From Alphaproteobacteria bacterium (lineage in GTDB: Bacteria > Pseudomonadota > Alphaproteobacteria > Micavibrionales > Micavibrionaceae): a stretch of DNA of 64,000 nucleotides. The notes below the pieces were generated by a model. That model made no database searches, had not been told where the DNA came from, and saw nothing but the letters and a program-made list of their open reading frames with translations. Of this stretch, positions 53,962 to 63,365 are shown piece after piece; within the stretch, counting starts at the first letter, position 1, and the number at the start of each line of letters is the position of its first letter. The translations under genes were made by a program, and so were the position numbers. The stretch lies in NCBI GenBank assembly GCA_030750865.1, contig JASMHE010000002.1, forward strand, positions 39,874 to 103,873. Reading direction: 5' to 3'.

Positions 53962-55041
53962 GTGCGCGCGGTTATTAAAATTGGAACCCAATCCTTACTG
54001 GACGAAAATAATCTACTCGATCAGCATATGATCGAGTCGCTGATTAACCAGATTGCCATTTTGAAAAAATCCGGCCACCAGATTGTACTGGTATCCTCCG
54101 GCGCTGTCGGCGCAGGCCGCGATCTATGGGGATCATACGGCACACACAAACATTTTTCGGATACTGTGCTGGAAAAACAAATCCTGTCCAGCATCGGGCA
54201 AGCCTCCCTGATCGAAAGCTATAACGCCTCTTTAAAACGTTACAAAATGCTGGCATCGCAATTATTGCTGACACGGTATGACTTCCTGCACAGACGCCAC
54301 AGCGTCAATATTGGCCGCTTTCTAGACAAACTGCAGGCGCAGAAAAACATTCTGCCGATTATCAATGAAAACGATTCCGTTGCCGTTGACGAATTAATCT
54401 TCACCGATAATGACGAACTGGCCGGACTGGTTGCCGCGCAAATCGGTGCTGACCGCTTGATCTTATTGACCGATGTCGATGGGGTTCTCGATTTATCACA
54501 GGACCCGCCTGTCGTTATTCCCGAAATCAGACATAACGACCAGATGATTGATGTTTCGCTTTCCGGTGGCGGACGCGGCGGCATGGGAAGTAAACTGAAA
54601 ACCGCCCGCAAGATGGCCCGTATCGGCATACAGACACACATCGCCAAAGCGCGCGCCCCTGACATTCTGGTCAAATTATTTGATGAGGAAAATCTCGGCA
54701 CCGTCATTACGCCGCAAGCCAAGAAAAAACCCGTCAAACGCTGGCTGGCAGCCGGTGTACAGGAAACACGCGGCGAAATTATCGTCAATGACTGCCTGTC
54801 AAAAATCCTGCACGAAAGCGAAGGCGACAAAACAGCGCGCAGTATTCTGCCCGTTGGCATCACAACAATTACACAACCCTTTGAAAAAGATGATGTCGTC
54901 GTTATAAAAGACGAAAATGGCAACCAGATCGGGCACGGCATGGCCAAATACGACCACCAGACCCTGTCCGCTTATTTAGGACAAAAGAACAAGCCCGTGT
55001 TCATTCATTATGATGCCCTGCACGTTGATCCGATCCATTAA
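53962..55041 (+). CDS. proB: glutamate 5-kinase
   Basis: First enzyme of proline synthesis, making glutamate 5-phosphate from glutamate and ATP. About 359 residues from GTG 53962 (MRAVIKIGTQSLL), spaced eight bases from an AAAGGG site; a GTG at 53953 is in frame but overlaps that site. VLVSSGAVGAGR and the LTDVDGV motif mark the amino-acid kinase domain, and the C-terminal PUA domain begins near residue 265 with RGEIIVNDC. The length agrees with the PUA-containing enzyme. proA is 57 bases downstream on the same strand. Confidence 0.95.
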   Translation: MRAVIKIGTQSLLDENNLLDQHMIESLINQIAILKKSGHQIVLVSSGAVGAGRDLWGSYGTHKHFSDTVLEKQILSSIGQASLIESYNASLKRYKMLASQLLLTRYDFLHRRHSVNIGRFLDKLQAQKNILPIINENDSVAVDELIFTDNDELAGLVAAQIGADRLILLTDVDGVLDLSQDPPVVIPEIRHNDQMIDVSLSGGGRGGMGSKLKTARKMARIGIQTHIAKARAPDILVKLFDEENLGTVITPQAKKKPVKRWLAAGVQETRGEIIVNDCLSKILHESEGDKTARSILPVGITTITQPFEKDDVVVIKDENGNQIGHGMAKYDHQTLSAYLGQKNKPVFIHYDALHVDPIH

Positions 55042-55098
55042 ACGGGCAATCAAACAAACGTACAAACATATTAAAAGAAGAAGAAAGCGCAATACAGC

Positions 55099-56358
55099 AT
55101 GAGTATGACCAGCGACCAATTACACGCCGCATTTGTAAAAACGAAACAGGCTTCTTACGCCCTGCACAGTCTGGACGAAGCGCAAATTCAGACAACGCTG
55201 CAATGTTTCGCGGACAAAATACAGGCCCGCAAGGACGACTTGATCGCCGAAAACAAAAAAGATCTGGCCAAGATGGCACAGGACAACCCGCTTTATGATC
55301 GCCTGCTTTTAAACGCAGACCGTCTGGATGCCATCGCCGATGATGTCCGTAAGGTCAGCACACTGGCCTCGCCCGTTGATGATGTGATCGAACACCGTAC
55401 ATTACAAAACGGCATTGACCTGTCCCGTATTCGCGTACCGTTGGGCGTTGTCAGCGTCATCTACGAAGCACGCCCCAATGTCACAATGGATGTGTTCTCT
55501 CTTTGCTTTCGTACGCGCAACGCCTGTGTCCTGCGCGGCGGAACAGATGCGCATCACACCAATCTGATGACCCTGCAAATCATCCACGATACCCTGACAG
55601 AACAAGGTATCTCACCGGATTGCGCCTTTTTAATGCCGCCGGAGCGCGAACATATGCCGCAAATGCTCGGCGCCCATGATCTGATCGATGTCTGTATCCC
55701 GCGCGGCAGTCAGGCCTTGATCGATTACGTCCGTGAAAATGCCTCTATCCCCGTGATTGAAACAGGGCGCGGCGTTGTCCACGTCTATGTTGATGATGAC
55801 GCCGACATCAGCAAAGCCGCAGATATTGTATCGAACGCGAAATTACGCCGCCCAAGTGTTTGCAATTCGCTTGATACGCTCATCATTCACGAAAAACAAT
55901 TACCGCACCTGCGCACAATCCTGGAACAAATCAGTGCAAAAGACGTGCACATCAATGCCGATGAACCCGCTTACACAGCGCTCGGCACATTTTATGACGC
56001 AGGCCGCCTTGCACACGCCGATGCAGACAGCTTTGATACGGAATTTCTGGGACTCGGCATGAATATCAAAACCGTCTCATCACTGGATGACGCAATGGAC
56101 CATATCCAGACATACGGATCAGGCCACACCGAAGCCATCGTCACCGAAAACGCAGACAAAGCCGCACATTTTACGCGGCGCATTAATGCATCCTCGGTCA
56201 TGGTGAATTGCTCAACAGCCTTTGCCGATGGCGGGGAATACGAACTCGGCGCCGAAATCGGCATCTCCACCCAAAAACTGCACGCGCGCGGCCCGATGGG
56301 GCTGGAACCGTTAACCAGCTATAAATGGGTTCTGCGCGGCAACGGCCAAACGCGCTAA
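55099..56358 (+). CDS. proA: glutamate-5-semialdehyde dehydrogenase (gamma-glutamyl phosphate reductase)
   Basis: Second enzyme of proline synthesis, reducing glutamate 5-phosphate with NADPH. 419 residues. GVVSVIYEARPNVTMDV is the family's substrate-binding stretch. The catalytic cysteine is in RRPSVCNSLDTL. The C-terminal VMVNCSTAFADGGEYELGAEIGISTQKLHARGP motif region, read in pieces, is fully typical. Start ATG 55099 with an AAGAAGAAA site. Together with proB it supplies glutamate 5-semialdehyde; proC is not in this window. A long hairpin follows the stop. Confidence 0.97.
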   Translation: MSMTSDQLHAAFVKTKQASYALHSLDEAQIQTTLQCFADKIQARKDDLIAENKKDLAKMAQDNPLYDRLLLNADRLDAIADDVRKVSTLASPVDDVIEHRTLQNGIDLSRIRVPLGVVSVIYEARPNVTMDVFSLCFRTRNACVLRGGTDAHHTNLMTLQIIHDTLTEQGISPDCAFLMPPEREHMPQMLGAHDLIDVCIPRGSQALIDYVRENASIPVIETGRGVVHVYVDDDADISKAADIVSNAKLRRPSVCNSLDTLIIHEKQLPHLRTILEQISAKDVHINADEPAYTALGTFYDAGRLAHADADSFDTEFLGLGMNIKTVSSLDDAMDHIQTYGSGHTEAIVTENADKAAHFTRRINASSVMVNCSTAFADGGEYELGAEIGISTQKLHARGPMGLEPLTSYKWVLRGNGQTR

Positions 56359-56381
56359 ACCCCTGACTGCACTGCGCTAAA

Positions 56382-56415
56382 CACGAATAAACTTGTAAAA
56401 ACAGGTTTTTTCGTG
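56382..56415 (+). terminator. probable terminator after proBA
   Basis: CACGAA-T-AAACTTGT, an AAAA loop, then ACAGGTTT-T-TTCGTG. The 14 paired positions include one G-U, plus one T-T mismatch. The inner stem runs into a T stretch. It lies 24 bases past the proA stop codon. Confidence 0.6.
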
Positions 56416-56467
56416 CTACAACCTTTCCAGATTATCGAAAATAATAGTAAAAATAAGAAGCACATTC

Positions 56468-57628
56468 ATGAAAGAATGGAAACTCAGGGATCAATTTCGT
56501 CTGGCATGCCGCGTTGCAGTGGAAAGCATGACATCATGGCTCCTCATCGGCGCAATCAAACATGATCCGGACGCCCATGAAAGCACAGGGAAAACATGGC
56601 CCCTTCACAAAAAACGGGTAAAACCGCGCAAGATCAGCCTGCGCGGTATTTTCGGTGCGGCGGTCCTCGCCACAACGGTGCACCCGCTTATGGGAGAACA
56701 ATTTCCAACCGCACAAGAATTTCTGGAAGATGAAGGCCTGCCCCCTGAACTGGTTCATCAAATTGCCGGCGACGCCCACATTCACGTCCGCGAACGCGAT
56801 TTGCTCGGCACGCTGCATACATATACCAGCATCCCGACATTCCTGGGTCTCCAAGAAGTACACGACACCTATGAAGACAAAGAAAACGCGTTCCACGCCA
56901 GACCGTATTTCGATATTCGTGAAAAATTCTTCGATACGGATATGAGCATGGTCTCCCTACCCGACCGCGACACGACAGCCAAAGAATATATCAGCTTCTT
57001 CACGTTGATCCCCGAACATCTCATCGAGAACACCCCTTTATCACAAGAAGAAATGTTCCAACTCATCGCCCTGCATGAATTCCGGCACGCCTCAAAAGAA
57101 AATAATCTCTATGGCTATGCCGAAGCGGAAGCCGACGCAGACCTCCACGCTGTCAAAGCGCTCTCCGGCGTGAGTGACAATCCCGAAATTGCAAATACGC
57201 TGCTGGCCCTGCGCTCTATGTTTCCACTGGTCAAAAATCATGACACCGCCTTATTCCTGAACGCGGAACTCAACGACGAAGAACGCCCCGCGCACTATCT
57301 CGCACAGGCGGCCACACGCACAGCAATCTATATGTCCTATGATCATATCGATGCCGATGACACGCGCCCTTATTTCATCAAAGTGAGCGAGGCACTGGCC
57401 TACATCACACAGCACCGCCGCGACGATATGTCACGCTGGGCCATTAAACGGGCCGAACTTTATATGCAGGGCGCGGCCTATTTGGCGCCCTCCAGCGTTG
57501 CGCATATCGACCACCCCGCCATTCGACGCGGCCTGAAAGCCGCCGGACATGCACAGCAATGTCTGCGCCCGCCGGAAATCGATCTGGTTCTGCCACCATT
57601 CCCCGCCGATAACGCACCGGGCGTGTAA
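56468..57628 (+). CDS. putative membrane-associated zinc metallopeptidase
   Basis: A 386-residue protein. A hydrophobic segment around residues 57-75 (GIFGAAVLATTVHPLMG) suggests a membrane anchor. A zincin-like HEFRH motif (H203, E204, H207) is followed 12 residues later by an EAEADAD stretch (219-225) that could supply the third metal ligand, as in gluzincins. The remainder is helical. No signal peptide cleavage site is obvious. I do not recognise a family beyond this zincin signature; the HExxH arrangement could be coincidental. It lies between the proBA terminator and the tRNA gene. Confidence 0.58.
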   Translation: MKEWKLRDQFRLACRVAVESMTSWLLIGAIKHDPDAHESTGKTWPLHKKRVKPRKISLRGIFGAAVLATTVHPLMGEQFPTAQEFLEDEGLPPELVHQIAGDAHIHVRERDLLGTLHTYTSIPTFLGLQEVHDTYEDKENAFHARPYFDIREKFFDTDMSMVSLPDRDTTAKEYISFFTLIPEHLIENTPLSQEEMFQLIALHEFRHASKENNLYGYAEAEADADLHAVKALSGVSDNPEIANTLLALRSMFPLVKNHDTALFLNAELNDEERPAHYLAQAATRTAIYMSYDHIDADDTRPYFIKVSEALAYITQHRRDDMSRWAIKRAELYMQGAAYLAPSSVAHIDHPAIRRGLKAAGHAQQCLRPPEIDLVLPPFPADNAPGV

Positions 57629-57878
57629 ACAACAAACCACTCACACCCCCATCATCCTCCGCCTCCGCCGCCGTCACCCACGTCCACAGCGGCACAAAAC
57701 GCCACAGATACGCGGCGCGCCGAACCACCCAAAAGAAATAAAAATGGCAGCCCTCACCCCACGCGATCCCATACACAGCAAGCCTTTTTGACAACAACCA
57801 AACACCGACACAAAAAAATCGGGCAAAGCCCTTGCTATTTGGTTTCTTTTTCTATATCACTGATCACCTATTCACTGA

Positions 57879-57955
<77 letters not shown>

Positions 57956-58164
57956 ATCTTACCAACGGTTAGAGCCATTCTTTGGGATGGATTTTTTGTT
58001 TCGGGGCTACCTTGGGGCTACCTTTGTGCCGCTAAATAGAAAATTAAAGATGCAAAGAATTAGGGCACTAAATGTAAGGAGCTGACTTTTCCCAGAAAAA
58101 CACCTAAGGTGAACGTTAAGCATTTAATTTGAATTACCATCGTCTTCGTTGGGGAGTCAAACCC
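57956..58164. other. tRNA-proximal junction with an 11-base tandem repeat
   Basis: No gene in this stretch. Two adjacent perfect copies of GGGGCTACCTT (58003-58024) lie 47 bases past the tRNA. An AACGGTT also occurs at 57964-57970, the same core as the repeats at 63006-63134. The region lies where a tRNA-targeting integrative element would join the chromosome. No copy of the tRNA 3' end was seen elsewhere in the window. Confidence 0.5.
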
Positions 58165-61100
58165 ATGGCCACACTTAAAGGCACAAACACTAAAAGAAGC
58201 GCAGATGATGCCATAAAAGGCTACATCTACCAGTTTTGTATGAGCCTTGATGCATGGATGAAGCTCGCTGAAAACGAGTTGCTAATTTTAGAAGGTGCGG
58301 AAGACTTAGATATTCATAAAGGCGATAACGTTGAAACAATTCAAGTTAAACACGTGAAAGCCAAGGTTACTTTGAACAGCAAAGATGTTCAGGATGCTAT
58401 ATCAAACTATTGGAAATATAGAACAGAGAACCCAGATAAACAGATACGCTTTCGCTTTATTTCCACTTCACAGCCCACACATGAAAAAGGTTCACCCTTT
58501 GGTGATGGTGTAAAAGGACTAGAACTATGGGCAAAAGCCAACAAGACGAGTGAAGAAATAAAATCACTTGTCACGTTTCTCAATGGTATATCGACATTAC
58601 CTAATGATCTTAAAACTTTTCTTGGCTCTTCGAGTGATCAGGAGCTACAAAAAACTTTCTTTGAATCTTTTGCGTGGGATTTGGGAGAGAAGCCGTTAGA
58701 AATTGTAGAGGCAAATGTTAAACGTGCTTTAGCTTGTAAAGGGCTAGCATATGCAGAGACTATCGCGGCTACAGACTCTGTAAAAACGTTCCCAGCGTTG
58801 ATGTTCAAAATCATTGACGAAATCATTACCCCTCAATCACAAGGGCTTACCCTAGTTGATTTCCACTCCACTTACGAAGAGCAGATCATGACTTTCGCCC
58901 AACAAGTGAGAGCCTTGCAAGCCAATGCAGAAAGTGGAAGCGCCTCTATTGTTAGGGAATATGCAGAAGCGGGAAAGAATAAAGACCTTGTAGACTTAGC
59001 TGTTTTACAAAGTACGTTTACAGAGCCTCCACCAATACCCTCTCACTCTGTCCCACGCAGAACTCTTATTGATAAAATTGCAAGAACATCATCGGAGAAA
59101 TCCGTAATTTTTGTGATCGGAAGCTCTGGTGTGGGAAAGACAACATTAGCCTCGCATTATCTCAAACACACACAAGCACAAGAGAAGTGGCTTGATCTAA
59201 GGGGGGTAGAACCCACACATATCAAGCAAACCTTAAAAGCTTTGAACACTCTTATTCATCTTCAACCCGATGAGAAGAAGGTTTTTGTTCTTGATGATCT
59301 TGACCTAAGAAACGGATACAGAGACTACGAACACGAATTAAAACTTACTCTTTTTAACGCCGCCCATAGCAGCCAGAAGATCATCATCACATGTCAAACG
59401 GAACCCCCGCAAAGGTTATTGCATGATACGTGGCTTACTGACGAATGCTTAATCAAAGTAGGCTATTTTGATTTGGATGAAATTGAAGAGATTGCCATTG
59501 CTAACGGATGTCCTGATACACAGCCCACAAGCACTTGGGCTAATATCATTTACGTGGGCACTTCTGGCCATCCTCAGCTTGTAAGGGCAAGGATACAAAA
59601 TCTTAAAGCTAAAGACTGGGCTTTTGATGAAACTGATCTCATAGAACCTGAGGCTATTAAGGATGAAAAGAAAACCGTAAGAGAGCAACTCATCAGCGAA
59701 ATCCCAGAGAGGGCGCGAGACCTCGCATACAGATTGAGCCTCAATCTCGGAACATTTAGCAGAAATATGATTGGTGTTCTGGGATCATTAGACCCCAAGG
59801 TTAACATGAGTGGTGAAGCGTTTGATATGCTTGTAGGTCCATGGATAGAGCAAACCGCAGGAGATCGTTACCGTGTCTCTCCTCTTTTATCTGCGCAAGG
59901 TAAAGAAGTTTTTGATGAAGACAAACAACGCCAAATTCATGCCGCTATCTGTATAGGGTACTTGAAACAAGGAACACCACTTAATCAGAACGAAGTCAGC
60001 AAGTTGTTTATGCATGGCATGATTTCAAAGGATGGTGGCGTATTGACCGCGATCATACAAGGAACTTTGAATAATTTATTTGAAACATCCAGACATGAGG
60101 TGATGAAGTATGTAGCAGATGAGCTATTCTGGTTTTACTTGATGAAAAAAGAAAAAGGGCAGAGGCTTTTTCCAGATAATCTGCATCTCAATTTTTTACT
60201 CAGAGTTATTCAGTTTAAGTTTTTCTGTCTTTCCAGAGAAGGAGACGATGCGAGCGTTTTGGCTGAAAGGCTGCTGGACGACACCAAAGCAGCAATGGAA
60301 GTTAGAGCTGATGATGACTTCATGAATGAACACAACGAGATGATGGCGTATAGCACCCTTATGATCAGCACTGAAAAGCGTATAAGCCCTAGCTTGATTG
60401 TTCCAATTTTACCTAGATTTGCAGAACTGGCCGGAAAATACAAAGATGCTTTTCCTAATACAGACGATTTACCAGCCCCAATGTGGGCAAGAAGAACAAG
60501 GAAAGACTATTTTGACCCTGTCAGCATATTTCTTGAAGCTAACACCATGCAAGGCAATGGCACACCTGATTTAGAAGAGTTTTTTGATTGCATTGAAGGG
60601 CTAGAAGAAACACCAAAAGCATTTATGATTAAAACGCTCAAAGAAAACTCGGATGTTGTTCGCTCTCTCTGCAACACATGGATTAAGGAACTTTTCCAAA
60701 AAGAAGCAAAAGACATCTCACCGCTTATCAAGGTTTATGAGAAGCTTATCTCCTATGCAGAACAATGGGATATACCGCACTTGAAGCTTCATTGTCTGCT
60801 CACTATGTCGGTTCTTTATGATGAATACGGTCATGACATGAATAAAGCCTTTGGCGTGCTTGAAACCCATAAAGACTTTCTAAAAGATTTTCCGGGACTT
60901 CTTACAAATCAAAAGGCAAAGATTTTCTTTACCAACAAAAAGCATGATGACGCAAAGCCACTATGGGTAGAAACACTTTCCCTAAATGAGCTTGATGACA
61001 TAGATAAAGTTTTTGCACTCAAAAACACGTCTATATCTTTTGCAAAATCGGGAGATTGGAGTGGTGCAAGAAATTATATGCAAGAATGCTTAGATTTCAT

Positions 61101-62295
61101 TCTTCACCTAAAAGAAGAAAGTGACTATACACTTGAATTTTCCGACACAGGATTGGTGGCTGACATAGCCTTTGCTGATTGGAAGCTTGAACGCTGGGAG
61201 GACGCGATTACAGGCTTCAGCTATGCTTTAACCAAATTGGAGGAGCTTGAAAAAACAGAAGCGAAAAAGCTATCCTTTGTAGCTATTTATGCGAGAACAG
61301 GACATATGATTTCTTGGGTAGCGGAAAACGCTGATGGGAACCCGACACTAGAAGAACCTCCACCGTGCTGCGCTAGCAATCCAGAAGGAAATGACTTCTT
61401 TAAAGATTTTCAAACTCGCCCATCTATTTATCTCTGGTCGCTTCTTTCGAGTGCAGAACAGAAAAAAAGTGTAGATGCTGGTGCTACAAAAGAATTCGTG
61501 AGCAGAGGAAAGGATACAGAGTTTATGATGGCAAAGCTGTTGTCTGGATCCCAAGAGATAAGCATTGCGTTTAAAAACCATGAATTTTCAAATGTCATCC
61601 AATTAGCTACAAACTTTTTGAGAATGAAAAAAACGTTAGAGGAGACGAGGCAAGAGGGTGAAGAAGCTATTGATGCTACCTTGGATACGCTATGCGACCT
61701 TGAAGACCTCGATCAAAACCTTCTCGAACAATTCACATTTCATGCAGTTTTTGCGGCATGCGTGGCGCTGTACATGAACGAAAAAACACCCAATGGATTT
61801 ATTGAGCAGTGGGAACAGCAAATAAAAGAGTTGAAACTTGAAAACAGCGACACTCTTGACGAATTTATTGACTTCATTAAGCAGTATAAGTTTCAGATGA
61901 AACCTTTTACTGAATGCAAAGATAGAATAGTAGATCAGTGTAAGTTTGTGATCGAGAATATACCTTTGCTTTTAACTCCCTCAGAGGTTGACCCTACCAC
62001 ACTATTTCGTCTTCACTTCTATATAACCAACGTATTGGATAACCAGACATTTAAAAAGCACCTAGAGGCTGCTCTGCTCGAAGCTGTAACAAATGGCTGG
62101 AAAGAGGTCGCGAAAAACAAAACTTTTGCACTCATAAACCCTCGACTCAGTGCACCCAGGATAGAACGGGTGTGCGAGGCCGCAACAAAAGGTGATTTGT
62201 CAGATGTAGCAAATATCCTTTTAGAGGCTTCCGAATGTATAAACGTCAATTTACCAGAAAGCACAAAATTATATCTAAAGGAAATGGCCGCGTGA
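58165..62295 (+). CDS. STAND-type NTPase with N-terminal DUF4297/Cap4-like nuclease domain
   Basis: A 1376-residue protein started at ATG 58165, eight bases after GGGGAG. Residues about 1-200 form a DUF4297/Cap4-type dsDNA nuclease domain: E43, E46, D47 and D49 in LEGAEDLDI and the QVK motif (Q60-V-K62) follow the family pattern. The NTPase follows, with Walker A GSSGVGKTT at 319-327 (K325) and Walker B FVLDDLD at 374-380. From about residue 600 on it is helical and repeat-like, probably TPR-type sensor repeats. This domain order is that of Avs-type (AVAST) anti-phage proteins, which cut DNA after sensing a phage protein. The gene is A/T-rich compared with its neighbours on the left, and its stop overlaps the next gene (GTGA). 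Confidence 0.8.
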   Translation: MATLKGTNTKRSADDAIKGYIYQFCMSLDAWMKLAENELLILEGAEDLDIHKGDNVETIQVKHVKAKVTLNSKDVQDAISNYWKYRTENPDKQIRFRFISTSQPTHEKGSPFGDGVKGLELWAKANKTSEEIKSLVTFLNGISTLPNDLKTFLGSSSDQELQKTFFESFAWDLGEKPLEIVEANVKRALACKGLAYAETIAATDSVKTFPALMFKIIDEIITPQSQGLTLVDFHSTYEEQIMTFAQQVRALQANAESGSASIVREYAEAGKNKDLVDLAVLQSTFTEPPPIPSHSVPRRTLIDKIARTSSEKSVIFVIGSSGVGKTTLASHYLKHTQAQEKWLDLRGVEPTHIKQTLKALNTLIHLQPDEKKVFVLDDLDLRNGYRDYEHELKLTLFNAAHSSQKIIITCQTEPPQRLLHDTWLTDECLIKVGYFDLDEIEEIAIANGCPDTQPTSTWANIIYVGTSGHPQLVRARIQNLKAKDWAFDETDLIEPEAIKDEKKTVREQLISEIPERARDLAYRLSLNLGTFSRNMIGVLGSLDPKVNMSGEAFDMLVGPWIEQTAGDRYRVSPLLSAQGKEVFDEDKQRQIHAAICIGYLKQGTPLNQNEVSKLFMHGMISKDGGVLTAIIQGTLNNLFETSRHEVMKYVADELFWFYLMKKEKGQRLFPDNLHLNFLLRVIQFKFFCLSREGDDASVLAERLLDDTKAAMEVRADDDFMNEHNEMMAYSTLMISTEKRISPSLIVPILPRFAELAGKYKDAFPNTDDLPAPMWARRTRKDYFDPVSIFLEANTMQGNGTPDLEEFFDCIEGLEETPKAFMIKTLKENSDVVRSLCNTWIKELFQKEAKDISPLIKVYEKLISYAEQWDIPHLKLHCLLTMSVLYDEYGHDMNKAFGVLETHKDFLKDFPGLLTNQKAKIFFTNKKHDDAKPLWVETLSLNELDDIDKVFALKNTSISFAKSGDWSGARNYMQECLDFILHLKEESDYTLEFSDTGLVADIAFADWKLERWEDAITGFSYALTKLEELEKTEAKKLSFVAIYARTGHMISWVAENADGNPTLEEPPPCCASNPEGNDFFKDFQTRPSIYLWSLLSSAEQKKSVDAGATKEFVSRGKDTEFMMAKLLSGSQEISIAFKNHEFSNVIQLATNFLRMKKTLEETRQEGEEAIDATLDTLCDLEDLDQNLLEQFTFHAVFAACVALYMNEKTPNGFIEQWEQQIKELKLENSDTLDEFIDFIKQYKFQMKPFTECKDRIVDQCKFVIENIPLLLTPSEVDPTTLFRLHFYITNVLDNQTFKKHLEAALLEAVTNGWKEVAKNKTFALINPRLSAPRIERVCEAATKGDLSDVANILLEASECINVNLPESTKLYLKEMAA

Positions 62296-62888
62296 AACAC
62301 GCTGTAACCCTAGTCAAAGATTTAGACGAAGTTTTGCGTTATCTACGCGAGCGTATCAAGAATCCAGCTACGCTTTTTAGTAAAGATAAGTCTGAAAAGC
62401 TCGATTTATTGAGTAGAGAAATGCTTATTAATTGGATTTTTTGCTCCATCTGGAATCATTTTCATTCTGATAATCCACTTACCTTTAGTAATGATCCTTC
62501 GGGCAGTGATGGTGTCTTGGTTTATAAGAATACCTTAGAGGGAGAGGTAACCGAGCATGTGATGGCGTATGAATACAAGAAGACAGATGTAGATGCCGAA
62601 GATATAGTTACTAATGCCATTCTTGCTAAGCAAAAAAAAGGTGGGAAACCATATGCTGATGGCAAACATCTTATGGTTTTTTGTGAGGGCATAGGAAAGT
62701 GGTTTCCAAATAAAGTTGTTAGAAAAATTGTTGGATCACATAATTTTAAGTCTGTGTGGGCTATAGGCTTAGAAGAAGTAACCGAAAGTAATGAATACGT
62801 GTATTGGGTGACAAATTTAGATGAAGAAGATCATCCCACATATGTCATCAAAATTAACTTTGATGACATATCATGGGAAGTTCAATAG
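62292..62888 (+). CDS. small protein with PD-(D/E)xK-like nuclease motif, coupled to the STAND gene
   Basis: A 198-residue protein started at GTG 62292, overlapping the upstream stop in a GTGA arrangement; a longer frame from 62235 would run inside the STAND gene. SGSDGVLVY (D73) and MAYEYKKT (E94-Y-K96), 21 residues apart, match the D and ExK parts of a PD-(D/E)xK nuclease core. An N-terminal helix (VLRYLRERIKN) precedes a WIFCSIWNHFHSDN segment. It is not a known partner of Avs-type proteins as far as I can tell. Likely second component or modifier of the defence module. The nuclease assignment is an inference from motif spacing only. Confidence 0.62.
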   Translation: MKHAVTLVKDLDEVLRYLRERIKNPATLFSKDKSEKLDLLSREMLINWIFCSIWNHFHSDNPLTFSNDPSGSDGVLVYKNTLEGEVTEHVMAYEYKKTDVDAEDIVTNAILAKQKKGGKPYADGKHLMVFCEGIGKWFPNKVVRKIVGSHNFKSVWAIGLEEVTESNEYVYWVTNLDEEDHPTYVIKINFDDISWEVQ

Positions 62889-62900
62889 CTCTATAGTGAA

Positions 62901-63281
62901 CTATATATCTTTTTTGGCTCGCCGTGCCGCGGCACTTCGCTTGCCAAGCTCCGACATGGTTTGTCGGATCATTTCCTTTTGAAGCTCTTCATCGCTCATA
63001 TTTTCAACCGTATTTGAACCGTTGGATTCAACGGTTGGCAACGGTTCACTTAACGGTTCATAGTACGGTTCATAGTCTTTCTCATCCTCATATTCGACTT
63101 CTAGAATACTATCGTCTTCGCTATTGCTACGGTTCTTTAGCGCTTTAATAGCGGTAATAGCCGCTATTCCAACTGCTCCTATTGCTATAGCCGGAAGAAT
63201 TGTCGCTGGATTTAGTAGCCCCGCCAGTGCTGCCATTGTTTGTGGTTGTTTTGCCGCTTCGTTTAGATCGTAAAAGTTCAT
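62901..63281 (-). CDS. small membrane protein with acidic, proline-rich tail
   Basis: A 126-residue protein with a strong AAGGAT ribosome-binding site eight bases before the ATG. One or two hydrophobic helices lie at about 14-46 (GLLNPATILPAIAIGAVGIA, then AAITAIKAL). They are followed by a tyrosine/glutamate/proline-rich low-complexity stretch (about 60-85) and a basic helical C-terminus (ELGKRSAAARRAKKDI). The low-complexity codons carry the repeats at 63006-63134. No family recognised. It sits directly downstream of the truncated repA, convergent with the defence module, which fits a mobile-element accessory gene. Confidence 0.6.
   Translation of the reverse strand: MNFYDLNEAAKQPQTMAALAGLLNPATILPAIAIGAVGIAAITAIKALKNRSNSEDDSILEVEYEDEKDYEPYYEPLSEPLPTVESNGSNTVENMSDEELQKEMIRQTMSELGKRSAAARRAKKDI
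63006..63134. repeat. cluster of ACGGTT direct and inverted repeats (iteron-like)
   Basis: Seven copies of ACGGTT or its complement AACCGT at 63006, 63017, 63030, 63040, 63052, 63065 and 63129, most as AACGGTT at roughly 11-12 base intervals. They lie inside the 62901-63281 gene and partly encode its Glu/Pro/Tyr-rich repeats, so they could be coding low complexity or replication iterons. One more lies at 63409. Confidence 0.6.
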
Positions 63282-63316
63282 AATAAAATATCCTTGTAAA
63301 TTAAAATTGAATTAAG

Positions 63317-63358
63317 TGTCCCGCCGTCCCGCCCCCTAAGGCGGGGGACAGCGGGACA
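63317..63358. repeat. GC-rich imperfect inverted repeat
   Basis: TGTCCCGC pairs with GCGGGACA, then GTCCC with GGGAC after one mismatch, around a CCCTAAGG-type loop. It lies just beyond the end of the truncated repA (minus strand, stop at 63366). It may be a terminator without a U tract or a replication-related structure. Confidence 0.6.
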
Positions 63359-63365
63359 GTTTGAG

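Noticed and set aside
57549..57791. 80-codon plus-strand frame before the tRNA
   Set aside because: It overlaps the end of the zincin-like gene in another frame, is Pro/His/Arg-rich and lacks a start site; the 57629-57878 gap shows nothing else.
57820..57834. Small GGGC/GCCC hairpin with an A/T tract on the minus strand upstream of tRNA-fMet
   Set aside because: Stem of four bases and no minus-strand gene ending there; too weak to call a terminator.
63006..63134. CRISPR array
   Set aside because: Repeats are only six to seven bases long, spacers irregular and coding, and no cas genes are present.
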